Assembly (NCBI RefSeq): GCF_008014745.1
Contig: NZ_VPFD01000010.1
Coordinates: forward strand, 1-64,000
DNA from: Massilia arenae
Lineage (GTDB): Bacteria; Pseudomonadota; Gammaproteobacteria; Burkholderiales; Burkholderiaceae_D
Length of the DNA: 64,000 nt
Reading direction: 5' to 3'
Shown: in pieces, positions 43,688-52,118 of the stretch
Position numbering within the stretch: position 1 is the stretch's first letter
Layout of the letters: every line of letters starts with the position of its first letter
Notes under the pieces: model-generated
Database searches by the model: none
Seen by the model: only the letters and a program-made list of their open reading frames with translations
What the model was told of the DNA's origin: nothing
Made by a program: the position numbers and the translations under genes

Positions 43688-45295
43688 ATGCGGCGTTGGA
43701 ACGGTTGGGGTGACGAGTCGATTACGGTGCAGCTGGAAGGGGAGGCCAGAGCCTTCCTCGGCGCACGGCTGGGCCGGGGCACGGCTCCGCAGGACGCGAC
43801 CTTCGAACAAGCCTGCGCCGGCCTGCCGCCGGGCCGCCTGCCGCCCCATCCCCTGATCGATACCAGCAGCGCCACGCGCGCGCGCCACGCCCTCGGCCAG
43901 AGCCTGCCGGACTGGCTGCGCCTGCGCCACGGCCGCCTGGGCAATGTGCCCGACGGCGTGGCCTTTCCCGAATCCGGCGCCCAGGTGCGCGAGCTCTTGG
44001 GCTTCGCCGCCCGCCACGATGCGGTGGTGATCCCCTACGGCGGCGGCACCAGCGTGGCCGGCCACCTCGACGTGGGCCGCAGCTCCAACGGCGGCCTGCG
44101 CCCGAGCCTCTCCATCGACATGGGCCGCATGCGCGCCATGATCTCGCTCGACCGCGAGGCGCAGCTGGCCTGCTTCGGCGCCGGCGTGTCCGGCGCCGAT
44201 CTCGAAGCCCAGCTGCGCGCCCATGGCTATACCCTGGGCCATTATCCGCAGTCGTTCGAATACTCCACGCTCGGGGGCTGGATCGCCACTCGCTCGTCGG
44301 GACAGCAGTCGCTGCGCTACGGCCGCATCGAGCAGATGTTCGCGGGCGGGCGCATCGAGACGCCGTCCGGCACCCTCGACATCCCGACCTTCCCAGCCTC
44401 GAGCAGCGGCATCGACCTGCGCGAGATGGTGCTCGGTTCCGAAGGCCGCATAGGCGTGCTGACCCATGCCGCGGTGCGCATCAACCGCCTGCCCGAGCAC
44501 GAAGCCTTCCACGCGCTGTTCTTCCCCGACTGGGAACACGCGCTGCAGGCGGCGCGGACGCTGGCCCAGGCGCGCCTGGGATTGTCGATGCTGCGCCTGT
44601 CGAACGCCGGCGAGACGGTCACCATGCTGGCGCTGGCCGGCCACGCCCGCCAGGTTGCGCTGCTGGAGCGCTACCTGGGCTGGCGCGGTTGCGGCCAGTC
44701 CAAATGCATGCTGCTGGTCGGCGCCAGCGGCGCCAGGGGCCAGGCGCGCGAGGCGCTGCGCGCGGCGGTGGCCCTGGCGCGGCGCCAGCGCGGCGTGCAC
44801 GTCGGACGCGCGCTGGGCGAACGCTGGCGCCGCAACCGCTTCCGCAGCGTCTACCTGCGCAATGCGGCCTGGGAGCAGGGCTATGCGATCGACACGGTCG
44901 AGACGGCGCTCGACTGGCCGCACGTGACGTCGGCGGTGACGGCGATCGAGCAGGCCGCGGCGGCCGCGCTGGAAGCCTTCGGCGAACGCGTGCACGCCTA
45001 TACCCACCTGTCGCACCTGTATCCGCAGGGCGCCAGCGTGTATTCGACCTTCGTCTACCGGCTGGCGGGCGACTACCAGGCCGACCTGGCGCGCTGGCGC
45101 CAGCTCAAGGACCGGGTCTCGAGCGCGATCGTCGGCTGCGGCGGCACCATTAGCCACCAGCATGGCGTGGGCGTCGACCACGCGCCATGGCTGGCGGCCG
45201 AGAAGGGCGAGCTGGGACTCGGCGCCATGGGCGCGCTGTTCCGCCACTTCGATCCCGAGTGCCGGATGAACCCGGGCAAGCTGGTGACGCCATGA
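43688..45295 (+). CDS. FAD-binding oxidase, alkyl-dihydroxyacetonephosphate synthase-like
   Basis: A 535-residue VAO/PCMH-type flavoprotein resembling alkyl-DHAP synthase, which swaps the acyl group of acyl-DHAP for a fatty alcohol to form an ether lipid precursor. The FAD pyrophosphate motif YGGGTSVAGH is at 117-126. HYPQSFEYSTLGGWIATRSSGQQSLRYG is the family's second FAD region. The C-terminal active-site block reads GASVYSTFVYRLAGDYQ then GGTISHQHGVGVDHAPWL. The usual His-His-His tract is His-Gln-His. GGAAAG is 6 nt before the ATG at 43688. The stop overlaps the next gene as ATGA. The pathway role is inferred; a 2-hydroxyacid oxidase role is the main alternative. Confidence 0.8.
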   Translation: MRRWNGWGDESITVQLEGEARAFLGARLGRGTAPQDATFEQACAGLPPGRLPPHPLIDTSSATRARHALGQSLPDWLRLRHGRLGNVPDGVAFPESGAQVRELLGFAARHDAVVIPYGGGTSVAGHLDVGRSSNGGLRPSLSIDMGRMRAMISLDREAQLACFGAGVSGADLEAQLRAHGYTLGHYPQSFEYSTLGGWIATRSSGQQSLRYGRIEQMFAGGRIETPSGTLDIPTFPASSSGIDLREMVLGSEGRIGVLTHAAVRINRLPEHEAFHALFFPDWEHALQAARTLAQARLGLSMLRLSNAGETVTMLALAGHARQVALLERYLGWRGCGQSKCMLLVGASGARGQAREALRAAVALARRQRGVHVGRALGERWRRNRFRSVYLRNAAWEQGYAIDTVETALDWPHVTSAVTAIEQAAAAALEAFGERVHAYTHLSHLYPQGASVYSTFVYRLAGDYQADLARWRQLKDRVSSAIVGCGGTISHQHGVGVDHAPWLAAEKGELGLGAMGALFRHFDPECRMNPGKLVTP

Positions 45296-46881
45296 ATCAA
45301 ACTAACGTCTTTCCTCCAGGGCGCGACTGGGACCTGCTGGTGATCGGCGGCGGCATCACCGGCGCCGGCATCCTGCTCGAAGCCGCGCGGCGCGGCCTCA
45401 AGACCTTGCTGGTCGAGCAGAAGGACTTCGCCTGGGGCACCTCGAGCCGTTCGTCGAAGCTGGTGCACGGCGGCCTGCGCTACCTTGCGTCCGGAAACCT
45501 GCGCCTGACGCGCGACGCCGTGCGCGAGCGCGAATCGCTGTTGCGCGCCGCGCCCGGCCTGGTCGAGCCGCAGGGCTTTGCCTTCGCCGACCATGGCACC
45601 GACGTCAAGCGGCGGCTGGGCTTTCTCGCCATGCTGCGCGTGTACGACATGCTGGCCGGCCGCCGCGAGCCGCACTGGGAGCGCCCGGAATCGTTCCGCA
45701 TGCTGGCGCCGAATATCGGAGAAGCCAACCTTGCCGGCGGCATCCGCTACACCGACGCCAAGACCGACGACGCGCGCCTGGTGCTGCGTGTCATCGACGA
45801 GGCGCGCGCCCATGGCGCGGTCGCCTGCAACTACGTGACCGTGCAGGCGCTGGTGCGCGACGGCGGCAAGGTGCACGGCGCCATGCTGCGCGACGAACGC
45901 AGCAAGGCCGAGACGGCGGTGCGCGCGCGGGTGGTGATCAACGCCACCGGCGCCTGGTCCGATTTGCTCGGCGGCGCGGCAGGCGGAGAGGTAGCCTGCA
46001 ATAAGCCCGATCGCGCGCCGCGCCTGCGGCCGCTGCGCGGCAGCCACCTGGTGCTGCCGGCCTGGCGCCTGCCGCTGGCGCAGGCGGTCAGCCTGCTGCA
46101 CCCGGCCGACAGCCGCCCCGTATTCGCCTTCCCGTGGGAGGGCGTGACCCTGGTCGGCACCACCGATGTCGACCACGAGGAAGGGGTGAACACCGAGGCG
46201 CGCATCACGCGTCATGAATTCGACTACCTGATGGCTGCCCTGCACGCCCAGTTCCCGCAGCTCGGGCTGGGCGACCAGGACGTCGTCGCCACCTTCGCCG
46301 GCGTGCGGCCGGTGATCGACGGCGGCCAGCATGGCGCGCCGTCGTCCGAGAAGCGCGACCACTTCGTGTGGTCGGAGCCGGGCCTGGTCTCGGTGGCCGG
46401 CGGCAAGCTGACCACCTTCCGTTCGATCGCCCTCGACGTGCTGCGCCACGTGTCGCAGCAGCTGCCCGGCTGGCAGCTGCGTCCCGAGCGCGGGCCGGTG
46501 TTCGCGCGGGTCTCGGTGCCGGCACGCCACGACCTGCCGTCCGGTGTGCTGCGCCGGCTGGCCGGCCGCTATGGCGCCCAGGCCAAGCCGCTGCTGCTCG
46601 CGGCGCGCCAGGGCGAGCTGGAATGCATCCCGGGCACGCAGACGCTGTGGGCCGAGCTGCGCTGGGCCGCACGTTGCGAGCAGGTCTTCCAGCTGGACGA
46701 CCTGCTGCTGCGCCGCACCCGGCTCGGCATCCAGCTGCCTAACGGCGGCATCGACCAGATGGCGCGCATCCGCGCCATGTGCCAGCCGGAGCTCGGCTGG
46801 GACGATGCGCACTGGGAATCGCAGGAGCGGCGCTACCTGGCCGAGTGGCGCAAGCAGTACGGCGTTCCGCCTGCCGCCTGA
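45292..46881 (+). CDS. glycerol-3-phosphate dehydrogenase-like FAD oxidoreductase (GlpD type)
   Basis: A 529-residue GlpD/GlpA-family flavoprotein. The N-terminal FAD motif DLLVIGGGITGAGILLEAARRG is followed by SSRSSKLVHGGLRYL, a GlpD hallmark, then VINATGAWSD, FPWEGVTLVGTTDVDHE and SVAGGKLTTFRSIA. The C-terminal helical domain (about 390-525) is typical of GlpD. It would oxidise glycerol-3-phosphate or a related polyol phosphate to a ketone at the membrane face. The ATG overlaps the previous stop, and the kinase gene follows 2 nt later. The housekeeping glpD is probably elsewhere; this copy may act on a modified substrate. Confidence 0.88.
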   Translation: MNQTNVFPPGRDWDLLVIGGGITGAGILLEAARRGLKTLLVEQKDFAWGTSSRSSKLVHGGLRYLASGNLRLTRDAVRERESLLRAAPGLVEPQGFAFADHGTDVKRRLGFLAMLRVYDMLAGRREPHWERPESFRMLAPNIGEANLAGGIRYTDAKTDDARLVLRVIDEARAHGAVACNYVTVQALVRDGGKVHGAMLRDERSKAETAVRARVVINATGAWSDLLGGAAGGEVACNKPDRAPRLRPLRGSHLVLPAWRLPLAQAVSLLHPADSRPVFAFPWEGVTLVGTTDVDHEEGVNTEARITRHEFDYLMAALHAQFPQLGLGDQDVVATFAGVRPVIDGGQHGAPSSEKRDHFVWSEPGLVSVAGGKLTTFRSIALDVLRHVSQQLPGWQLRPERGPVFARVSVPARHDLPSGVLRRLAGRYGAQAKPLLLAARQGELECIPGTQTLWAELRWAARCEQVFQLDDLLLRRTRLGIQLPNGGIDQMARIRAMCQPELGWDDAHWESQERRYLAEWRKQYGVPPAA

Positions 46882-46883
46882 CC

Positions 46884-48446
46884 GTGCAGGCGCCGCTGCT
46901 GCTGGCCATCGATAACGGCACGCAAAGCGTGCGCGCCCTGCTGTTCGACTTGCGCGGCGAACTGGTGGCGAAGTCGCAGGTGGCGCTGGACGACTACCGA
47001 TCGCCGCAGCCGGGCTGGCACGAGCACGACGTCGACGCCTACTGGCAGGCGCTGTGCCAGGCCTGCCGCCAGCTATGGACACAGCCCGGCGCCGAGCGCG
47101 CCCGCCTGGCCGGCGTCGCCGTCACGGCCCAGCGCGGCACCGTGGTCAACCTGGACCGCGAAGGCCGCCCGCTGCGGCCCGCGATCACCTGGCTCGACCA
47201 GCGCCGCACCGAAGACGTCCCGCCGATCGGACCGCTGTGGCGCGCGGCCTTTCGCGTGGCGGGCGTGGCCGGCACCATGCGGCACCTGGCCGGCGAAGCC
47301 GAGATCAACTGGATCCGCGCCCACCAGCCCGAGGTCTGGGATGCTACCGACAAGTTCCTGCTGCTGTCGGGCTACCTGAACTGGCGCCTTGGCGGCCGCT
47401 TCGTCGATTCTAGCGGCTCGCAGGTGGCCTATATTCCTTTCGACTACCGGCGCCGGCGCTGGGCCGGACCGCGCGCCTGGCAGTGGCAGGCACTCGCCGT
47501 GAAGCCTTCCATGTTGCCCGAGCTGGCGCCGCCCGGTGCGCGCCTTGGCAGCGTCACCGCGCAGGCGGCGTTCGATACGGGCATCCCGGAGGGCTTGCCG
47601 CTGCTGGCGGCGGCCGCCGACAAGGCCTGCGAAGTGATCGGCGCCGGCTGCTGCGCGCCGCACGTGGCGTGCCTCAGCTACGGCACCACGGCCACCATCA
47701 ACATCACCTCGCAGCGTTACATCGAGGCGGTGCGTTTCGTGCCGCCGTATCCGAGCGCGCTGCCGGATGCGTACAGCATCGAGCAGCAGGTGTATCGCGG
47801 CTACTGGATGGTCAACTGGTTCAAGGAGCAGTTCGGCCACCACGAACAATCGCGCGCACTGCTGGAAGACGTGGCGCCTGAACGGCTGTTCGACGAGCTG
47901 GCCAGCAGCGTGCCGCCGGGATCGATGGGGCTGATGCTGCAACCCTACTGGACGCCGGGCATCCGCCTGCCGGGGCGCGAAGCCAAGGGGGCGATCGTGG
48001 GATTCGGCGACGTCCACACCCGCGCCCACGTGTACCGCGCAATCCTGGAAGGGCTGGCGTATGCGCTGCGCGAAGGCAAGGAGCGGATCGAGCGGCGGGG
48101 CGGCGTGCGCATCACCGAGCTGCGAGTGTCGGGCGGCGGCTCACAGAGCGACGCGGCGATGCAGCTCACGGCCGATATCTTCGGCCTGCCGACGGCGCGG
48201 CCGCATGTGTATGAGACGTCCGGGCTGGGGGCGGCGATCGATGCCGCCGTGGGATTGGGCTTGTATCCGGATTTTGCCAGCGCGATTGACGGCATGACGC
48301 GGGTAGGGCGGGTGTTCGAGCCAGTTCCAGGCAACCGGGTGGTCTACGAGCGCCTGTACAAGGACGTGTATTTGCGGATGTACCGACGCTTGCAGCCGAT
48401 GTACCGCGACATCGCGCGCATTACGGGTTATCCGCGCGAAGCGTGA
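46884..48446 (+). CDS. FGGY-family carbohydrate kinase
   Basis: A 520-residue sugar/polyol kinase. The N-terminal phosphate motif LLLAIDNGTQSVRALLFD and WHEHDVDAYWQAL are present, then VTAQRGTVVNLDREGRPLRPAITWLDQRR. ATP-binding blocks are CLSYGTTATINI, LRVSGGGSQSDAAMQLTADIFGLP and TSGLGAAIDAAVGLGLY. It starts with GTG at 46884, 2 nt after the GlpD-like stop. The substrate is unknown: glycerol kinase itself is shorter in sequence pattern, and similar proteins lie in equivalent operons. Likely a kinase for a glycerol-like or ether-linked polyol feeding the two oxidoreductases. Confidence 0.85.
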   Translation: MQAPLLLAIDNGTQSVRALLFDLRGELVAKSQVALDDYRSPQPGWHEHDVDAYWQALCQACRQLWTQPGAERARLAGVAVTAQRGTVVNLDREGRPLRPAITWLDQRRTEDVPPIGPLWRAAFRVAGVAGTMRHLAGEAEINWIRAHQPEVWDATDKFLLLSGYLNWRLGGRFVDSSGSQVAYIPFDYRRRRWAGPRAWQWQALAVKPSMLPELAPPGARLGSVTAQAAFDTGIPEGLPLLAAAADKACEVIGAGCCAPHVACLSYGTTATINITSQRYIEAVRFVPPYPSALPDAYSIEQQVYRGYWMVNWFKEQFGHHEQSRALLEDVAPERLFDELASSVPPGSMGLMLQPYWTPGIRLPGREAKGAIVGFGDVHTRAHVYRAILEGLAYALREGKERIERRGGVRITELRVSGGGSQSDAAMQLTADIFGLPTARPHVYETSGLGAAIDAAVGLGLYPDFASAIDGMTRVGRVFEPVPGNRVVYERLYKDVYLRMYRRLQPMYRDIARITGYPREA

Positions 48447-48467
48447 TCCGATACAGAAAGCGCTTTT

Positions 48468-48510
48468 TTGACATGGCCACAGAATTACACTGAAGTCTCT
48501 TTCCACTTCA
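48468..48510 (+). promoter_or_regulatory. possible promoter and inverted repeat ahead of the 52-residue gene
   Basis: A perfect -35 TTGACA (48468-48473) lies 17 bp before a poor -10 (TGAAGT, 48491-48496). That hexamer is itself the left half of an inverted repeat TGAAGT-N8-ACTTCA (48491-48510), so repression or activation at this site is plausible. The preceding AAAGCGCTTTTTT could terminate the kinase operon weakly. Confidence 0.35.
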
Positions 48511-48523
48511 TCGGGAGTACATC

Positions 48524-48682
48524 ATGAACCGCAAAGAGGCTGATCACCACGCAAACCAGCGCAACCCCGAGCATATTGCTCGCAAGTTGGCCAACGATAA
48601 CCGATCGAGGCAACTCAATCCCAAGGACCCGGTCTATCAACTGGGGCGTAGTAACCTGCAGCCGAAGCCGAGGACGAAGTAG
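48524..48682 (+). CDS. 52-residue basic small protein
   Basis: A short gene with a strong ribosome site (GGGAG at 48513-48517) and ATG at 48524, ending TAG at 48682. The product is 52 residues, hydrophilic and basic, starting MNRKEADHHANQRNPEHIA and containing NDNRSRQLNPKDPVYQLGRS. The NDNRSRQLNP stretch recalls a widespread group of small uncharacterised proteobacterial proteins with D-N-R-S-N-Q-x-N-P. No membrane segment or signal. It lies 77 nt after the kinase operon with its own promoter-like site. Function unknown. Confidence 0.6.
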   Translation: MNRKEADHHANQRNPEHIARKLANDNRSRQLNPKDPVYQLGRSNLQPKPRTK

Positions 48683-48750
48683 TTCGGTGACGGGAGTGCG
48701 GAGAAGGAATGGCCGGGAGGGTTTGGCGGCCAGACGTAAAGGAATAGGTG

Positions 48751-50667
48751 ATGGCAAGAAAGAAGGCGAGTGACGGGGTGCAGGCCACCGTCGAACGGCT
48801 GACGGGAGAAACCCCGTGTCCACCGTATCTGCGGGAAACGCTCAACAAGTACTGGCGACATGAGCGCCTGATTGGCAGTCAAGGGCGGCGTCGAGCAGCT
48901 GGCGAAGACGCAACCTTGAATCAGCTCAAGGACGTGCACCTCGATAATCTGGTGCACAACCTGCTGGACCTCGATGCACTGTTCGTCGGCGACACGGGCA
49001 AGGTCATTGACGTCATCACTGGTCGCATGGAAACGCATGTGCTGGACGGCGAGCTTGTCAGCATCGAAGGCGTCATGCAAAGGCGCATGGAGATCTATCG
49101 TCACTGGCTCGATCGCATGGCTTCGGTGCGCGCCACACTGGCCCAGCCAGGTCTCGACCTGCGTGTGGATCGGCTGGAAGACCAGCTATCTGTCGGCAGG
49201 CGGGAGGACGCGCGCGCCATTCCTTCCTTTGCATTACATGCGCTGCAAGTGCAGGAGGCCAGCGAGGCAAGGCAGGGCGGGGGCGAGCCGAGTGCTGCCG
49301 ACTTCGTTGAACGCGCCGACGCCTACCTCGCACTCGGAGACTTGGCCAGTGCGGACAAAAACGCCTGCCTCGCCATCGGGCAGGACGCTTCTTGCGCCCG
49401 GGGCTGGTTCATCCGCGTGGTGGTCGCATTGCGACGCCGTCAGGAAGCAATGCGGGCCCATCGAAGGAAACGCATAGAAGCGCAGGAGTGCGCGGAACCG
49501 GCGTCGGCACACGAGCGATGGGCCATGGACCAGGCGGACGACGCGGCCGGTGACGCCCAGGAGCAGCATCGGATCTTGCTGGCGATCTTGCCTCAGGCAA
49601 TCGTGCACTGGCCGTGCACGGTAAAGCGACATGATCACCCGGCGCTATGGAAACAGGTGCGTGGCTTGTTCGTTGACAGCATGTTCGCGATCGCAGCGCA
49701 CGATACGCAGCGCTTCGGCTCCCGGCAACAATGGGCGCGCGTGAGTGGACTGGAGCCTGAGTGGGCGCTGGAGCACGCGAAACATCCCTACGCTCACAGT
49801 AGCGGCTTGACGGCAGGTTCACCATTTACGAGGGAAGAAACACTGGGCATTCGCTATCTGGTATCTGCCTATGATGCGCAACCCCGGGATTTCTTCGAAT
49901 TGTTCGACGAAGAGAGGATTGGCCTGGATTTTCGCCTGTATCACTTGCGCCATGTCTTGGCCATGGAAGGCGGCGAGGAGCACTGGGAACGGCTGCAGGG
50001 CGCGGTTGCGGAGAGTCCACCGGCGTGGCGGGTTGGTCAGCTGATGAGAGATTCGGCGGTGGCGCGGCTCTGGCAGGCGCATTACTGCGGCCGCAGCGGC
50101 GCCACGGCGCTCATGGAGGCCGGCGCGCAATGGCTGCGAGAGATGGAGGACATCGACAAGGGACGGCACCGGTTCCAGTTGCTTGGACAATACGCGTATC
50201 TATATCACCATCAACTCGCGCGGGGTGAATTCGGCGCATGTGGATTGGTGGCCGCCAAAGCGATCGCGCTGTTCGATGGCGCGTCAGCGCTGATCGGGTG
50301 GTTCGGGTTTGAAACGCATCCCTACGACGATTCGATCGGCATGCCGATCGACCGCTGCCGCTATTGGGAGTATCTTGCCGCAATCGCTGCCGTTGAACAG
50401 CGCCGAAACGGCGCGACGCTTTCCGTTCAGGCCGACGCCATACTGGCCACAGAGGATCATTGGCGGCTCCTCTTTTCAGACGAGGATGCTTGCTTCTGGC
50501 GCGCTTCGGAGGAATACGAAGAAGGCGGCGGCACCGATTGGCTGGAGCCGCCCTATGGAATCGATCTTCGGCGCACCGACAGTTGGACCAGCGCAGCAGT
50601 ACCCCACGACCGGTTGGCGGCGATGCCTCCTCAACCGGTATCGCTGCCGCCGGATTGCCGGTCATGA
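48751..50667 (+). CDS. large hypothetical protein, possible TPR-like region
   Basis: A 638-residue soluble protein without signal peptide, membrane helix or recognised catalytic motif. About 40% is predicted helical by eye; a region near 185-230 (FVERADAYLALGDLASADKNACLAIGQDASCARGWFIRVV) looks like one or two tetratricopeptide-like repeats. The second half has aromatic- and acid-rich helices (FDEERIGLDFRLYHLRHVL, HRFQLLGQYAYLYHHQLARGEFGACGLVAAKAI). AAAGGA lies 7 nt before ATG 48751; a GTG one codon upstream is in frame. Base composition is somewhat lower in GC than its neighbours, hinting at transfer. Function cannot be assigned. Confidence 0.7.
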   Translation: MARKKASDGVQATVERLTGETPCPPYLRETLNKYWRHERLIGSQGRRRAAGEDATLNQLKDVHLDNLVHNLLDLDALFVGDTGKVIDVITGRMETHVLDGELVSIEGVMQRRMEIYRHWLDRMASVRATLAQPGLDLRVDRLEDQLSVGRREDARAIPSFALHALQVQEASEARQGGGEPSAADFVERADAYLALGDLASADKNACLAIGQDASCARGWFIRVVVALRRRQEAMRAHRRKRIEAQECAEPASAHERWAMDQADDAAGDAQEQHRILLAILPQAIVHWPCTVKRHDHPALWKQVRGLFVDSMFAIAAHDTQRFGSRQQWARVSGLEPEWALEHAKHPYAHSSGLTAGSPFTREETLGIRYLVSAYDAQPRDFFELFDEERIGLDFRLYHLRHVLAMEGGEEHWERLQGAVAESPPAWRVGQLMRDSAVARLWQAHYCGRSGATALMEAGAQWLREMEDIDKGRHRFQLLGQYAYLYHHQLARGEFGACGLVAAKAIALFDGASALIGWFGFETHPYDDSIGMPIDRCRYWEYLAAIAAVEQRRNGATLSVQADAILATEDHWRLLFSDEDACFWRASEEYEEGGGTDWLEPPYGIDLRRTDSWTSAAVPHDRLAAMPPQPVSLPPDCRS

Positions 50668-50730
50668 ATGCCCGCTGGGCCGTAGGCGACATCGTGCGCA
50701 GTACAGGTGATCGGTGTGACGCTTGATACG

Positions 50731-51135
50731 TTAGGAGATATGCTCGGCGTCGGGCGGAGGAACCACCCAAGCGTGCATGCGATGCTCATACACCGACACC
50801 GTCGGCGCCGGAAAGCTGGCCTCGGCGAACGCCCCGATCGGGATGACGACGGATTCCTCTGCGCCTTCGGTCTGGTAATAGACCGTCGCACCGCAGACCG
50901 GGCAGAAGTGGAAATTCGCGCGCGAACCTTCGTCTCCTACCAGCACGAAACTGGTCGAGGTGCCGGATACCGCCACTTGCTCGCGCCGGAACCTGGCCTG
51001 CGCCGCGAACACGCTGCCACTACGGCGCTGACAATTCAGGCAGTGGCAGATCGAGACGCGGAGTGGTTCACCGCTGACTTGCGCCCTCAACGCGCCGCAA
51101 CTGCAAGACGCCAAACGTGTGCGTGGCGTCTCCAT
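50731..51135 (-). CDS. GFA-family zinc protein
   Basis: A 134-residue member of the GFA family (glutathione-dependent formaldehyde-activating enzyme-like, Mss4-like fold). Zinc ligands are complete: C11 and C13 (CSCG), C30, C32 and C35 (CHCLNCQ), and C78 and C81 (FCPVCG). It starts with METPRTRLASCSCGALRAQVSGEP. Most family members have no proven formaldehyde activity, so only zinc binding is safe to infer. It lies on the minus strand one base after the stop of the broken exonuclease gene. Confidence 0.85.
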   Translation of the reverse strand: METPRTRLASCSCGALRAQVSGEPLRVSICHCLNCQRRSGSVFAAQARFRREQVAVSGTSTSFVLVGDEGSRANFHFCPVCGATVYYQTEGAEESVVIPIGAFAEASFPAPTVSVYEHRMHAWVVPPPDAEHIS

Positions 51136-51136
51136 C

Positions 51137-52058
51137 TCAATCGTCGTCCTGCGGAATATCGAGCCACATCACATAGAAACCGTCGTTTGGCGAATCGCTG
51201 ATCCTTCCGCCGCGGATCTTGGCGGCACATTCAAAATGCTTGAACTCAGCCAGATCCCCCTCGACGACCGCTCGTCGGAAATCCTGGGCCATGCGCGGAG
51301 CCAGATTTCCCACCACTTCTTCGTTCAGCAAGACTTTTACGGCATTCGACATCGCTTCGATACGCAATTGCACTTGAATGTCGAGAACCGTCCCTTTTTG
51401 TGTTCGAGGGCCACATACGAGTTCGAAGGCCTCCTGATGGCGTCGCGTCCCGAGAACCTCTATGCGAAACTGCCGCGGGCCTGTAATGGTCGGGATGACG
51501 GCGGGAGCTCCGGTCTTGATCGCTTTGTTCACGCCCTTGTCTGGTCTTGCTGGAACAGCGGCATGGCGGGACAGGAAATACACTTCCAGCGCCAGGAGCG
51601 TGTCGTTCAGCGCCCGATGTGCGGTGCCAGTGTCGAGTTGGAGATGAGAGGCGAGATAAACCAGTTTATGATTCGGCAGATCGGGCCATGCTGCCCTTGC
51701 GCTGGCCAGCGCGCAATGTCCGATGTTGCTGAGCGGCCGACGGCCATGCCGCTCGATGGCGGCATTGAGAAATTTCGCATCAAAATTGATGTTGAATGCC
51801 ACCAGATCATGATCGCCCACGAAGTCGATGAACTCGTCCAAGACCTCTTGCATTGGCCGGCCGCCGGCCCGCAACATCTCATCGGTGATGCCAGTCAAAT
51901 TCGATCAGCTGTGTCATATGAGGATGCGATTGCGCGCCGGGAATATATTTGACAGCGGCGACCTCAATGATGCGGTCCTTCTTAGAGCATAGGCCAGTGG
52001 TTTCAAAATCGAAGAAGACGATCGGTTCACCGGATTGAGGGTAGTGGGAGTCGCGCAT
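51137..52058 (-). pseudogene. DnaQ-like 3'-5' exonuclease, frameshifted
   Basis: Two reading frames together make one DEDDh exonuclease. The first, from ATG 52058 to a TGA at 51879 (59 residues), has the Exo I motif FFDFETTGL and IIEVAAVKYIPG. The second, open from 51898 to 51137 (253 residues), continues with TGITDEMLRAGG, Exo II HDLVAFNINFDAKFL and Exo III HRALNDTLLALEVY, plus a C-terminal region of about 130 residues like the tail of WGR/BRCT-like accessory domains, not identified. The frames meet at about 51898-51905, where the family normally reads a few more residues before LTGIT. A small deletion is the simplest explanation; sequencing error or programmed frameshifting are alternatives. 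Confidence 0.75.
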
Positions 52059-52118
52059 GGAATAGTGATCGATATCGGGATGTCGGCGTCCAACTGACGC
52101 GAAGAAGATCGATTTATG

